Below, piece after piece: positions 51,243-59,752 of a stretch of 64,000 nt of DNA. Below the pieces are notes generated by a model. The model did no database searches. It saw only the letters and a program-made list of their open reading frames with translations, and had not been told where the DNA came from. A program made the translations under genes and the position numbers. Source of the DNA: Bordetella bronchialis (GTDB lineage Bacteria; Pseudomonadota; Gammaproteobacteria; Burkholderiales; Burkholderiaceae_B). How positions within the stretch are numbered: position 1 is the stretch's first letter; each line of letters starts with the position of its first letter. The stretch is taken from assembly GCF_001676705.1 (NCBI RefSeq), contig NZ_CP016170.1:4402001-4466000 (forward strand). The letters run 5' to 3'.

Positions 51243-51433
51243 CCGCGCCGGGCGGTGGCGTTGGCGTTGGCGTTGGAACGTGGCGCCGGGTCCTGGCGCT
51301 GGCTCGTGGCGCTGGCTCGTGGCGCTTGGCCGTGGCGCCGGGTCGTGGCCCCTGGCTCGTGGCGCTTGGCCGTAGCGCCGGGTCGTGGCCCCTGGCTCGT
51401 GGCGCTAGGCCGTGGCGCCAGGCCGCGGCCCCC
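51243..51433. repeat. Tandem repeat array, 13/14-bp subunits and a 40-bp higher-order unit
   Basis: Three copies of a 40-bp unit start at 51314, 51354 and 51394 (each beginning GGCTCGTGGCGC) and differ at a few positions. Each is built from three 13-14-bp subunits of the type CGCTGGCTCGTGG. Further subunits and a GGCGTT triplet run precede it from 51243. The array fills most of the 380-bp gap after the porin gene. A minus-strand frame through it gives only low-complexity peptide. Confidence 0.85.
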
Positions 51434-51614
51434 GAGCCCGGTGCGGCCGGCCCCGGGCGGCGCTTCGCACAGCGGCCTGGGCGTTGACACGAACTTTATG
51501 CGGCATGGCCGGCTTTTTTCCCGGAATTTACGCCGGCCTGCCTATAGTGAAGACGTTATCAACCACCCGGTCACGCCGCGCCGCACACACCGGCGGCGCC
51601 GCCACCGCGACACC

Positions 51615-51944
51615 ATGCCCGAACGCCCCGCTCACGCGCATACCGCCCGCGATGCCCATCGCGCCGATCGCTTCCTGACCCGGCCTCGAACCGCCTGTCC
51701 CATCAGCCTTACCCTGCGCGTCGACAGCCCCGACTGCGCCCAGGCGCGCACCCGCCTGGAGGAACTGCTGCGGGACATCCCCGGCCTGCGCATCATGACC
51801 GTCAGCCACCGCCGCGGCGTAGCGACCCTGGCCCTGCAGGCCTCGCGCGATGCGCTCGACACGATGCTGCACCGGATCATGGCGGGCATTCCCGGCGCCG
51901 AGTTCGGTGCGATCCAGCCCGCCGTGCTGGCGGCCGTGCACTGA
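51615..51944 (+). CDS. Hypothetical protein with a ferredoxin-like (ACT/HMA-size) domain
   Basis: The 109-residue frame has a His/Arg-rich N-terminal 28 residues. A compact domain of about 75 residues follows, with pattern strand (ISLTLRVDSP), helix (AQARTRLEELLRDI), strand (LRIMTVSHRR), strand (GVATLALQAS) and helix (DALDTMLHRIM). This suggests a beta-alpha-beta-beta-alpha fold. I recognise no named family and see no Cys pair for metal binding. The start is tentative, because the frame extends upstream into the tandem repeat. It lies 21 bp before the DapA-like gene and is probably co-transcribed with it. Confidence 0.55.
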   Translation: MPERPAHAHTARDAHRADRFLTRPRTACPISLTLRVDSPDCAQARTRLEELLRDIPGLRIMTVSHRRGVATLALQASRDALDTMLHRIMAGIPGAEFGAIQPAVLAAVH

Positions 51945-51965
51945 CTCCGCGCCACAGGGCCCGAT

Positions 51966-53105
51966 ATGCCTTCCTCTCCCGCTCTACACGCCCGCGCCAT
52001 GTCCGTTGGCCGTTCCGCGCGCGACGGCGCGATGCCTGCCGCCCATCGTCCGCCGCGGGAGTCGCGCCCCGCCGGCGCCACAGGTCGCGGCGATGGCGTT
52101 TCCACCGCGTTCGAAGGCCTGTGGCTGCCCATGGTCACGCCCATGCGCCAGGGCCGCGTGGACCTGCCCGCCGCCCGCGGGCTGGCGCGCCATTACCGCG
52201 AGGCCGGCATGTCCGGCCTGGTCCTGTTCGGCTCGACCGGCGAAGGCAACCTGCTCACGCTCACGGAGAAGATCGACATGATCCAGGCGATACGGGAAGA
52301 TGCCGACGCCTTGCCCATCATGATCGGCGTGGGCGGCGTGGATACCGCCGGCGTCGCCGCCGCGGTGCGCCGCCTGGACGTGACGCGTCCCGCGGGCTAT
52401 CTGGTGCCGCCGCCGTATTACCTGTGCCCTTCGCAGGCAGGCATCCTCTGGCACTATCGCCAGATCGCGTGGGCCACCGACCGGCCGCTGGTGCTTTACA
52501 ACATTCCCAAGCGCACCGGCGTGCAAATGACGGTGGAAACCATGGAAGCGCTGGCCGGTTGTCCCACCATCGCGGCCGTCAAGGAATGCAATCCCGCGGT
52601 ACTGCAGACATTGCGTGCGCGCGGCCGGATCGCCACGCTGTGCGGGGAAGACAAGGCGCTGCTGGCGCACTTCCTGGCCGGTGGCCGGGGGGCCATCCCC
52701 GCCGCGGCCCACATCCGCCCCGATCTTTTCGTACGCATGATGCACCTGGCCTGGCGGGGCAATGTGGATGCCGCCCCGGTGGATAGCGCAGCGGTGGATA
52801 GCGCCCCGGTGGACACCGCCGCGGTGGATGCCGCCGCGGTGGATGCCGCGGCGGCCTTGTTCCAGGCGCTGTCACCCGTCATTCGGCTCTTGTTCGCCGA
52901 GCCGAATCCCGCGCCGGTCAAGAAGGCCCTGGCGCTGCAGGGCCTGATCGAGGACGAATTGCGCATGCCGCTGACACCGGCCAGCCGTACCCTGGCCGCC
53001 AGGCTGCAGCGCGCGATCGCGCGCTTGCCCGCGCCGGCCGGTGACCGCATGCCGGCGCCGCGCGAGGCGGTTCACTCGATGGCGACCGCCTCCGTGAACA
53101 TATAG
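51966..53105 (+). CDS. Dihydrodipicolinate synthase (DapA/N-acetylneuraminate lyase) family protein
   Basis: This TIM-barrel aldolase family member has VLFGSTGEGNLLTLTEKIDM, Tyr178 (VLYNIPKRTG) and the Schiff-base Lys206 (AAVKECNPAV), so the active site is complete. The C-terminus (LLFAEPNPAPVKKALALQGL) is typical. An in-frame run of six VDxAx pentapeptides (about 30 residues) is inserted before the last helices. The first 45 residues are polar and without homology, so the true start may be later. None of the ATGs has a good ribosome site. It could be a DapA paralogue or a lyase for another 2-oxo acid. Confidence 0.85.
   Translation: MPSSPALHARAMSVGRSARDGAMPAAHRPPRESRPAGATGRGDGVSTAFEGLWLPMVTPMRQGRVDLPAARGLARHYREAGMSGLVLFGSTGEGNLLTLTEKIDMIQAIREDADALPIMIGVGGVDTAGVAAAVRRLDVTRPAGYLVPPPYYLCPSQAGILWHYRQIAWATDRPLVLYNIPKRTGVQMTVETMEALAGCPTIAAVKECNPAVLQTLRARGRIATLCGEDKALLAHFLAGGRGAIPAAAHIRPDLFVRMMHLAWRGNVDAAPVDSAAVDSAPVDTAAVDAAAVDAAAALFQALSPVIRLLFAEPNPAPVKKALALQGLIEDELRMPLTPASRTLAARLQRAIARLPAPAGDRMPAPREAVHSMATASVNI
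52764..52853 (+). repeat. 15-bp coding minisatellite (VDxAx repeats)
   Basis: Six in-frame 15-bp units encode VDAAP, VDSAA, VDSAP, VDTAA, VDAAA and VDAAA. They are inserted between RGNVD-like text and the helix ALFQALSPVIRLLF, where other family members have only a short turn. Copy number may vary between strains. Confidence 0.85.
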
Positions 53106-53593
53106 CCCCAGCGCCGGACCGAGCGCAATGGCAAGGGCATGCCCATGGCTTGTGCCTTGCGACGCAGGCGGCTTACCATCACATCGACGCCGCGCGGCGA
53201 AGTCACCGATCTCTCGCCCGCCTCGCCGCGTCCCGCCGCCAACGAGCCCAGTTCGCTGCGCGCCAGACTGTGGTTGGGCGCCTCGAACAAAGCCAGCATG
53301 AACAGGCGTTCCAGGGTGGTCAGGCCCAAGCGCTTACCTTGCGGGGACAGCAGCGTCCACCCGCCTTCGCGCAGGCGCCAGGCGGGCGCGGCGTTCGCCG
53401 CGGCTTCGGACGCCGCAGGACGTGCCGGTGCGGCGGGCTCCACGGGCGATGCGTGAACCATGTCCTCCAGGTCGCTGACATGCGACAAGTAGGACGACAG
53501 GTCTTGCACCGTGGACGTCAGCTTGCGCAGGTCGGCTTCAAGCTGGATCAGCGTGGCCTGCAGCTCACGCTTGGGAATAAAGATCGAGGTCAC
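53072..53593 (-). CDS. OmpR-type winged-helix protein without receiver domain
   Basis: This 173-residue protein has an N-terminal predicted coiled coil (LQATLIQLEADLRKLTSTVQ), an Ala/Pro-rich linker (about residues 50-72) and a C-terminal winged helix (LGLTTLERLFMLALFEAPNH, VDVMVSRLRRKAQAMGMPLP, VRRWGYMF). No Asp-bearing receiver is present. A GTG start at 53593 is the first after an in-frame stop. It is divergent from an XRE-type regulator, and its 3' end overlaps the DapA-like gene's end by 34 bp. Confidence 0.75.
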   Translation of the reverse strand: MTSIFIPKRELQATLIQLEADLRKLTSTVQDLSSYLSHVSDLEDMVHASPVEPAAPARPAASEAAANAAPAWRLREGGWTLLSPQGKRLGLTTLERLFMLALFEAPNHSLARSELGSLAAGRGEAGERSVTSPRGVDVMVSRLRRKAQAMGMPLPLRSVRRWGYMFTEAVAIE

Positions 53594-53787
53594 AGTTCAC
53601 TTTCAGCCCGGCGCCGGCCCTCCGACAGAAAGGGAAAACCGCATGCACCATTAGTATTCATCCAGAGACGTTGTGTATCACACGGATACATTATTACAAA
53701 TCTGGAGGCTGTGTGGCACTATGAAACTCTTAGGGAGCCGGCGCTGAAAATCGAAGACCATCGCCGCATCAGACAGGACATCGTTCC
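53594..53787. promoter_or_regulatory. Divergent control region of the two small regulators
   Basis: This 194-bp gap is locally AT-rich. TGTG-TAT-CACA (53672-53682) forms a short inverted repeat near the centre, with a further GATACA nearby. It must hold both promoters. Either regulator could bind the repeat. No convincing -35/-10 pair stands out. Confidence 0.4.
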
Positions 53788-54294
53788 ATGCTAACCAGCC
53801 GGCTCAAAGAGGCACGACTCCGTGCGGGCCTTTCCCAGGAAAGGCTGGGTACGCTTGCGGGCCTGGACGAGATGTCCGCCAGCTCGCGAATGAATCAATA
53901 TGAGCGCGGCAAGCACACGCCGGGCTTCTTCCTGATCGAGCGCCTGGCGCAGGCGCTGCACATGCCCACCCCCTGGTTCTACACCCGCGATGACGACATG
54001 GCGGAACTGCTGCTGGCCTACCACGCGCTGCCGCCGGAACTCAAGGAAAAGGCCCTGGCCTACCTGAAGGGACTGGCCGGCGGCGATGGCGCCGGCGATG
54101 GCATGGCGGATGGCGTGGCCATGGCGGACGGCGCGGGCAACATCGCCCCGGCCGACGGCCACGCGTCGGCGGATGGCGGCTCGCCCACGCGGCCGCCACC
54201 CGGCGCGGCTACATATTCTCGATCATCACCCGGCCGAAACCTGAACAGGACACCTGCTCGGCCCCCTTCATCAGACGAGCAAAGTCGAAAGTGA
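53788..54294 (+). CDS. XRE-family helix-turn-helix regulator
   Basis: This 168-residue protein has an N-terminal HTH_3 domain (about 4-65): [20 protein letters not shown] and [21 protein letters not shown] helical stretch with [16 protein letters not shown] follows. The last 75 residues are a low-complexity Gly/Asp/Ala and Pro/Ser/Arg tail. The final 28 codons overlap the 3' end of icd on the opposite strand by 86 bp. A shorter C-terminus is possible only if the stop has been lost by mutation. Confidence 0.82.
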   Translation: MLTSRLKEARLRAGLSQERLGTLAGLDEMSASSRMNQYERGKHTPGFFLIERLAQALHMPTPWFYTRDDDMAELLLAYHALPPELKEKALAYLKGLAGGDGAGDGMADGVAMADGAGNIAPADGHASADGGSPTRPPPGAATYSRSSPGRNLNRTPARPPSSDEQSRK

Positions 54295-55468
54295 CTTTCT
54301 TGGCCAGAATGGCTTTTTCCATGCTGGCGATGATCAGGTCCGCGGCCTCTATCCAACCCAGGTGGCGCAGCATCATGGCGGCGGCCAGGATTTCCGAACC
54401 CGGATTGACGTAGTCCTTGCCCGCGTACTTGGGCGCCGTGCCGTGCGTGGCCTCGAACATGGCCACGGAGTCCGACATATTCGCACCCGGCGTGATACCG
54501 ATGCCCCCCACCTGCGCGGCCACCGCGGCGGAAATATAGTCGCCGTTCAGATTGAGCGTGGCGATGACGTCGAATTCGCCGGGGCGGAGCATGGACTGCT
54601 GCAGGAAGGCGTCCGCCATGATGTCCTTGGCGACGATCTCGCGCCCGGTCCTGGGGTTCTTGAAGCGGCACCACGGCCCGCCGTCTATCTGTTCGGCGGC
54701 GAATTCGTCGCGCAACAGCTCGTACCCCCAGTCGCGGAAGCCGCCCTCGGTGTACGTCATGATGTTGCCCTTGTGCACCAGGGTAAGCGTGGCGCGGTCG
54801 TGATCGATGGCATATTGCGCGGCCTTGCGCACCAGGCGGCGGGTGCCTTCCCGCGAAACCGGCTTGATGCCGATGGCGGAGCTGTCCGGGAAGCGCAAAT
54901 GCCGCGAGTGCACGTGGTTCTGCAGGAAATCGACAAGCTCGCGCGCCTGGGGAGAGCCGGCGGGAAACTCGATGCCGGCGTAGATGTCCTCGGAATTCTC
55001 GCGGAAGATGACCATGTCGGTCTTTTCCGGTTCGCGCAGCGGGGCCGGTACGCCGCGGAAGTAGCGCGCGGGACGCAGGCACACGTACAGATCCAGTTCC
55101 TGCCGCAGGGCCACGTTCAGCGAACGCACGCCGCCGGCGGTGCGCGCCGCGGCCAGGGGGCCCTTGATCGAGACCACGTAGTCGCGCACCGCCTGCAGGG
55201 TTTCCTCCGGCAGCCAGGCGTCCTGGCCATACAGGCGGGTGGCTTTTTCGCCCGCGTAGACTTCCATCCAGTGGATGCGGCGCGTGTCGCCGTAGGCTTT
55301 CGCCACCGCCGCGTCGACCACGGCGATCATCACCGGTGTGATATCCACGCCGACGCCGTCCCCTTCGATGTAAGGGATGATGGGCTGGTCCGGCACCCTC
55401 AACGTGAAATCGGCGTTGACGGTGATCTTCTGCCCCCCCGCGGGAGGCTGGATATGCTGGTACGACAT
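54209..55468 (-). CDS. icd: Isocitrate dehydrogenase [NADP]
   Basis: This 419-residue TCA-cycle enzyme converts isocitrate to 2-oxoglutarate with [24 protein letters not shown] holds the substrate-binding Ser and Arg residues. [34 protein letters not shown] and [20 protein letters not shown] are standard. I chose MSYQHIQPP (55468), since the longer frame adds only eight residues. The residues that choose NADP (around KYAG) are as in E. coli Icd. The gene runs opposite to DUF1841. Confidence 0.98.
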   Translation of the reverse strand: MSYQHIQPPAGGQKITVNADFTLRVPDQPIIPYIEGDGVGVDITPVMIAVVDAAVAKAYGDTRRIHWMEVYAGEKATRLYGQDAWLPEETLQAVRDYVVSIKGPLAAARTAGGVRSLNVALRQELDLYVCLRPARYFRGVPAPLREPEKTDMVIFRENSEDIYAGIEFPAGSPQARELVDFLQNHVHSRHLRFPDSSAIGIKPVSREGTRRLVRKAAQYAIDHDRATLTLVHKGNIMTYTEGGFRDWGYELLRDEFAAEQIDGGPWCRFKNPRTGREIVAKDIMADAFLQQSMLRPGEFDVIATLNLNGDYISAAVAAQVGGIGITPGANMSDSVAMFEATHGTAPKYAGKDYVNPGSEILAAAMMLRHLGWIEAADLIIASMEKAILAKKVTFDFARLMKGAEQVSCSGFGRVMIENM

Positions 55469-55637
55469 GGACGCTCCGAAGCCTGCAGGCACGTGCCCGC
55501 CATTCTATATCCACGCGGCCGCGCGCCAGGCAATGACTATTACGCCAGTAGGTAAAATAACGCGTTCAGGGCCGCCCGCTGGGGGCGCCCGCCCGGGTGC
55601 CCGTCGGGCGCCTGTCCCGACGCTGTCCGGTACCGCC

Positions 55638-56063
55638 ATGTTCAATCCCTCACGCGACCAAGTGCGCGAATTCTTCATCGAAGCCTGGCGCAAGCACAAG
55701 GCGGGAGAGGTGGTCACCCCGCTGGAGTCGATGGCGGTGGATTGGGCGGTGCAGCATCCGGAATACCACCAGGACCTGGAAAGCCCCGATGCGATGACGG
55801 CCGAATATCCCGTGGAAAAAGGCCGGACCAACCCCTTCCTGCATCTTTCCATGCACCTGGCGATCGCCGAGCAATTGTCGATCGATCATCCTCCCGGGAT
55901 CCGGGCGGCCTATCAGCGGCTGGTGGCGCGCAGCGATGCCCACCACGCCATGCACGAGATCATGGAATGCCTGGGCCAGGTCGTGTGGGAAGCCCAGCGG
56001 CTGGGCACGCCGATGGACAGCGATACCTACATCGACCTGATCCGCCAGCGCGCCGAACGCTGA
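55638..56063 (+). CDS. DUF1841 family protein
   Basis: This 141-residue cytoplasmic protein begins MFNPSRDQVREFFIEAWRKH. It contains HPEYHQDLESPDAMTAEYPV, NPFLHLSMHLAIAEQLSIDH and HAMHEIMECLGQVVWEAQRL, the marks of the betaproteobacterial DUF1841 family. Several conserved His and Glu residues sit in helices, which suggests metal binding, but no function is known. It is divergent from icd. Confidence 0.9.
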   Translation: MFNPSRDQVREFFIEAWRKHKAGEVVTPLESMAVDWAVQHPEYHQDLESPDAMTAEYPVEKGRTNPFLHLSMHLAIAEQLSIDHPPGIRAAYQRLVARSDAHHAMHEIMECLGQVVWEAQRLGTPMDSDTYIDLIRQRAER

Positions 56064-56129
56064 CGGACGCCCGCCTGCGCGCCGGGGCCGGGGGCGGCGC
56101 CCGGCGCCGGGGCCCCTTTGCCGGGCCCG

Positions 56130-56492
56130 CTACTTACGCGTCGCCAGGTCGCTGGGCAGACTGGACAACCACGCCGAGACATTGTCGATATCGGCGTCGC
56201 TGAGCTGCACCGCGAATGCCCCCATGATGGGGTTCTTGCGGATATTCGCAGTGGCCGGGGCGCCGGACTGGCCGCGCCGGTACGCCCGGAGCGCATGGGC
56301 GAGATAGTCCTGGTACTGGCCGGCCAGGATCGGATACTGCGGATCCGTGGGCGTCTTGGCGTCCGCGCCGTGGCAGGACGCGCAGTTGAATTTGTCGAAT
56401 ACCGCCTTGCCCGCGGCCAGATCGTCGGCATGCGACGTGGCGGCGGCCAGGCCCAGCAACACCCCGGCGAGGGTCGCGATAGTGCTTTTCAT
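56130..56492 (-). CDS. Class I cytochrome c (c553/c4-like)
   Basis: This 120-residue exported monohaem protein has a signal peptide (LAGVLLGLAAATSHADDLA) and one haem site CASCH with distal Met in IMGAFAVQLSDADI. It carries electrons in the periplasm. The start MKSTIATLAG (56492) is chosen over an ATG five codons upstream. It lies 11 bp after a second cytochrome gene. Confidence 0.92.
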   Translation of the reverse strand: MKSTIATLAGVLLGLAAATSHADDLAAGKAVFDKFNCASCHGADAKTPTDPQYPILAGQYQDYLAHALRAYRRGQSGAPATANIRKNPIMGAFAVQLSDADIDNVSAWLSSLPSDLATRK

Positions 56493-56503
56493 GGATGCCC
56501 CCG

Positions 56504-56857
56504 TCATTTGAGAGTGGAGTAGTACGCGGCGATGTCAGCGATGTCCTTGTCGGACAGGCTGCCCGCGATGGCGTCCATGGTGGGATGGCTGCGCTCGCCC
56601 TTCTTGTATGCGTTCAGCGCGCTTTCAATGTACTTGGCATTTTGCCCGGCGATCATCGGAACGCGATAGACCTCGGGAAACGCGGTCTTGTAGTCGGCGA
56701 TGCCGTGACAGCCGATGCACATGGACACCTTGTCGCGGCCGGCCTGGGCGCTTCCGCCCTGGGCGGTATCCGCGGCATGCGCCGCGCCGGCGCCCGCACA
56801 GGATATCCAGACGGCAAGCAGGCCCGCCTTACGCAATACAGTGGTTCGCAACTTCAT
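56504..56857 (-). CDS. Class I cytochrome c (c553-like)
   Basis: This 117-residue exported protein has a signal peptide ending GAGAAHAADTAQ and the haem site CIGCHGIADYKTAFPEVYRV. A distal Met lies in SHPTMDAIAGSLSDKDIAD. It is paralogous to the following gene, and the pair is probably co-transcribed. Possible partners are terminal oxidases or dehydrogenases such as the molybdenum hydroxylases in this window. Confidence 0.92.
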   Translation of the reverse strand: MKLRTTVLRKAGLLAVWISCAGAGAAHAADTAQGGSAQAGRDKVSMCIGCHGIADYKTAFPEVYRVPMIAGQNAKYIESALNAYKKGERSHPTMDAIAGSLSDKDIADIAAYYSTLK

Positions 56858-57068
56858 GAATTGGCTCTTGATATGGCGACTTTGGTTGCTGGAACTTCTG
56901 GAACTGCCTTGCTCTGCGTTTTACTCGACGTCTTGTTCGACCTCTCGCTTCGCAGCCTGCGGACCGGCCTCCCCCGGGCCGCAAACCGGTCGATTGTACG
57001 ATAATTAATCCATCGCCAACGGCGGGGCGCGCACAGCCGCGCGCCCCGCGCCACACGAGGCCTTCTTC

Positions 57069-57941
57069 ATGCCCGCAGCCCATCCCACCGCCGCGCCCCG
57101 TTTCGAAGGCACGGACCGCTATGTCGCGACCGACGACCTGAAACTGGCCGTGAACGCGGCGCTGACACTGCAACGTCCATTGCTGATCAAGGGGGAGCCC
57201 GGCACGGGCAAGACCATGCTGGCCGAGGAAGTGGCGCGCGCGCTGGATCGCCCGCTGCTGCAATGGCACATCAAGTCGACCACCAAGGCCCACCAGGGGC
57301 TGTACGAATACGATGCCGTCTCGCGCCTGCGCGATTCCCAGCTGGGCGACGAGAAAGTGCGCGACATCCGCAACTACATCGTGCAGGGCGTGCTGTGGCA
57401 GGCCTTCGAATCCCCGGAGCCCGTCGTGCTGCTGATCGACGAGATCGACAAGGCCGACATCGAATTCCCCAACGACCTGCTGCGCGAACTGGACCGCATG
57501 GAGTTCCACGTCTACGAGACACGGCAGACCGTCGCGGCGCGCCACCGCCCGCTGGTCATCATCACCTCCAACAACGAGAAAGACCTGCCGGACGCCTTCC
57601 TGCGCCGCTGCTTTTTCCATTACATCCGCTTCCCGGACCGCGACACCATGCGCGACATCGTGGGCGTGCATTTCCCGGAATTGCGCGCCGACGTGCTGCG
57701 CGCGGCCCTGGATACCTTCTTTGCCCTGCGCGAAGCGCCCGGCCTGAAGAAAAAACCGTCGACATCGGAATTGCTGGACTGGCTGCACCTGCTGCTGGCC
57801 GAAGACATACCGGCCGGCCAGATCGACGCCCATGCCGCGACCGCCGTGCCCTTGATGGCGGGCGCGCTGCTGAAGAACGAGCAGGACATGCACCTGCTGG
57901 AACGCCTGGCCGCCATGACGCGCACCGGCCAGCGCCGCTAG
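57069..57941 (+). CDS. MoxR-family AAA+ ATPase
   Basis: This 290-residue AAA+ ATPase has Walker A (IKGEPGTGKTMLAEEVARAL), Walker B (VLLIDEIDKADIEFPNDLLR) and sensor 1 (LVIITSNNEKDLPDAFLRRC). MoxR ATPases act with VWA proteins to load cofactors or remodel complexes. The VWA partner follows 82 bp downstream. GAGG precedes the start. Confidence 0.95.
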   Translation: MPAAHPTAAPRFEGTDRYVATDDLKLAVNAALTLQRPLLIKGEPGTGKTMLAEEVARALDRPLLQWHIKSTTKAHQGLYEYDAVSRLRDSQLGDEKVRDIRNYIVQGVLWQAFESPEPVVLLIDEIDKADIEFPNDLLRELDRMEFHVYETRQTVAARHRPLVIITSNNEKDLPDAFLRRCFFHYIRFPDRDTMRDIVGVHFPELRADVLRAALDTFFALREAPGLKKKPSTSELLDWLHLLLAEDIPAGQIDAHAATAVPLMAGALLKNEQDMHLLERLAAMTRTGQRR

Positions 57942-58023
57942 GTCCCGCCACACGGATATCCGGCATGGTCCAGCGCGCCGCCCCCCGCATGAGTCCGCAA
58001 CGCCCCGGCGCCAAGGCCCCGCC

Positions 58024-59196
58024 ATGCTGATCGACTTCTTCTATCATTTGCGCGCGCACCGGATACCGGTTTCGGTGCAGGAATACCTTACCCTGCTGGA
58101 GTCCCTGCGCCAGCCGCTGATGGCGCCCACGCTGGACGACTTCTACCACCTGTCGCGCATGACGCTGGTCAAGGACGAGACCCTGTTCGACCGCTACGAC
58201 CAGGCGTTCGCGGCCTATTACCGCGGCGTGGCCGCCAGCTTGCCGCCCGACAAGGAGATCCCGCTGGACTGGCTCATCAAGCAGTTCGAGCGCACGCTGA
58301 CGCACGAAGAAAAAGCCGCCATCCAGGCCCATGGCTGGGACAAGCTGATGCAGCTGTTCAAGGAAAGGCTGCAGGAGCAGACGGCGCGCCACGCGGGGGG
58401 CAGCAAATGGATAGGCACGGGGGGCACCTCGCCCTTCGGCAATGGCGGCTACCATCCCGAAGGGATACGCGTGGGCGGCGATTCCGCCGGCAACCGCAGC
58501 GCCGTCAAGGTGTGGGACATGCGCCAGTTCCGCGACTACGACGACACGCTGGAGCTGGGCACCCGCAACTTCAAGGTGGCGCTGCGCCGGCTGCGCCGCT
58601 TCGCCCGCCAGGGCGCCGACCTGGAGCTGGACCTGGACGACACGATCGCCAGCACCGCGCGCAACGCCGGGCACCTGGACCTGCGCATGGTTCCCGAACG
58701 CCGCAATACCGTGAAGGTGCTGATGCTGCTGGACGTCGGCGGCAGCATGGATGACCACATCTCGCGCGTGGAGGAGCTGTTTTCCGCGGCGCGCAGCGAG
58801 TTCCGCCACCTGGATGTGTACTACTTCCACAACTGCCCCTACGAGCGGCTGTGGCAAAGCAACCGGCGCCGGCAGAGCGACAGCTTCGACACCTGGGACA
58901 TCCTGCGCAAGTACAACAGCGACTGGCGGCTGATCATCGTGGGCGATGCCACCATGAGCCCCTACGAGATCCTGCAGCCCGGCGGCTCGGTGGAACACAT
59001 GAACAAGGAAGCCGGCGCGGTATGGATGCAGCGACTGCTGGAGGCCTGGCCCAAGGCCGCCTGGCTGAATCCCGAGCCCACCGCGTCCTGGCCCTACCGC
59101 CAGTCCATCGCGATCCTGCGCGAGATCATGCACGACCGCATGTATCCGGTCACCGTTGCCGGCCTGGAGCAGGCCATGCACCTGCTGTCGAAGTAG
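58024..59196 (+). CDS. VWA-domain protein (CoxE-like) partner of MoxR
   Basis: This 390-residue protein has a helical N-domain (LIDFFYHLRAHRIPVSVQEY) and a C-terminal von Willebrand A domain. The metal site of VWA domains reads DxSxS. Here it is Asp237-Val-Gly239-Gly-Ser241 (LLDVGGSMDDHI), so one metal-coordinating Ser is replaced by Gly. FHNCPYERLW and LIIVGDATMSPYEI follow. With the MoxR ATPase it probably forms a chaperone pair for a metalloenzyme, as CoxD/CoxE do for CO dehydrogenase. Confidence 0.92.
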   Translation: MLIDFFYHLRAHRIPVSVQEYLTLLESLRQPLMAPTLDDFYHLSRMTLVKDETLFDRYDQAFAAYYRGVAASLPPDKEIPLDWLIKQFERTLTHEEKAAIQAHGWDKLMQLFKERLQEQTARHAGGSKWIGTGGTSPFGNGGYHPEGIRVGGDSAGNRSAVKVWDMRQFRDYDDTLELGTRNFKVALRRLRRFARQGADLELDLDDTIASTARNAGHLDLRMVPERRNTVKVLMLLDVGGSMDDHISRVEELFSAARSEFRHLDVYYFHNCPYERLWQSNRRRQSDSFDTWDILRKYNSDWRLIIVGDATMSPYEILQPGGSVEHMNKEAGAVWMQRLLEAWPKAAWLNPEPTASWPYRQSIAILREIMHDRMYPVTVAGLEQAMHLLSK

Positions 59197-59205
59197 CGTG
59201 GCCGG

Positions 59206-59727
59206 CTAGCCGTCCACCGGCCGGGCCGGCGTTTCCAGCATCAGCTGGTAGAACACCACGTCCAGCCAGCGTCCGAACTTGTATCCCGCCTGCCGGATGG
59301 TGCCCGCCTGGACGAAGCCCAGCTTCTCGTGCAGGGCGCAGCTGACCTGGTTGGTGGAGTCGATGGCGGCGACCAGTACGTGGTATTGCTGCATCCGCGC
59401 CCGCTCGATCAGGGCTCGCATCAAGGCCTCTCCCAGGCCCCGGCCGCGATAGTCGCGGCCGATGTACACCGAGTGCTCGACCGAATACTTGAAGGCGGGA
59501 AAGGGCCGGAAGGTGCCGTAGCTGGCGAAGCCCATCAGCGCCCCATCGTCGTCCTCGAAGCCGATAACCGGGAAATCGCCCCTGCGCTTGGCCTCGAACC
59601 ACGCCTGCATCGTGGCATCGGTGCGCGGCTGGTACTCGTACAGGGCGGTGGACGTCAGGATGGCGTCGTTGAAGATATCCAGGATGGCGCCGGCATGGCG
59701 CTCGTAGGTGCAATCGATCAGCTTCAT
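59206..59727 (-). CDS. GNAT N-acetyltransferase (phosphinothricin acetyltransferase-like)
   Basis: This 173-residue acetyl-CoA-dependent transferase starts MKLIDCTYERHAGAILDIFN. VYIGRDYRGRGLGEALMRAL is the acetyl-CoA pyrophosphate-binding loop. VAAIDSTNQVSCALHEKLGF is the second signature and QAGYKFGRWLDVVFYQL the C-terminal end of the PAT branch. It may acetylate phosphinothricin, methionine sulfoximine or an amino acid. Confidence 0.92.
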   Translation of the reverse strand: MKLIDCTYERHAGAILDIFNDAILTSTALYEYQPRTDATMQAWFEAKRRGDFPVIGFEDDDGALMGFASYGTFRPFPAFKYSVEHSVYIGRDYRGRGLGEALMRALIERARMQQYHVLVAAIDSTNQVSCALHEKLGFVQAGTIRQAGYKFGRWLDVVFYQLMLETPARPVDG

Positions 59728-59752
59728 GGCTTCGGCGCGCCGGCCCCCCGCT

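Noticed and set aside
51218..51490. Minus-strand 90-codon frame through the tandem repeat array
   Set aside because: Composition is only Pro/Arg/Ala/Thr from the repeat, there is no ribosome site, and it overlaps the porin 3' end.
54062..54185. Repeat-like GGCGATGGC stretch as a separate minisatellite in the XRE gene
   Set aside because: The units are irregular in length and sequence, so it is better described as low-complexity coding sequence.
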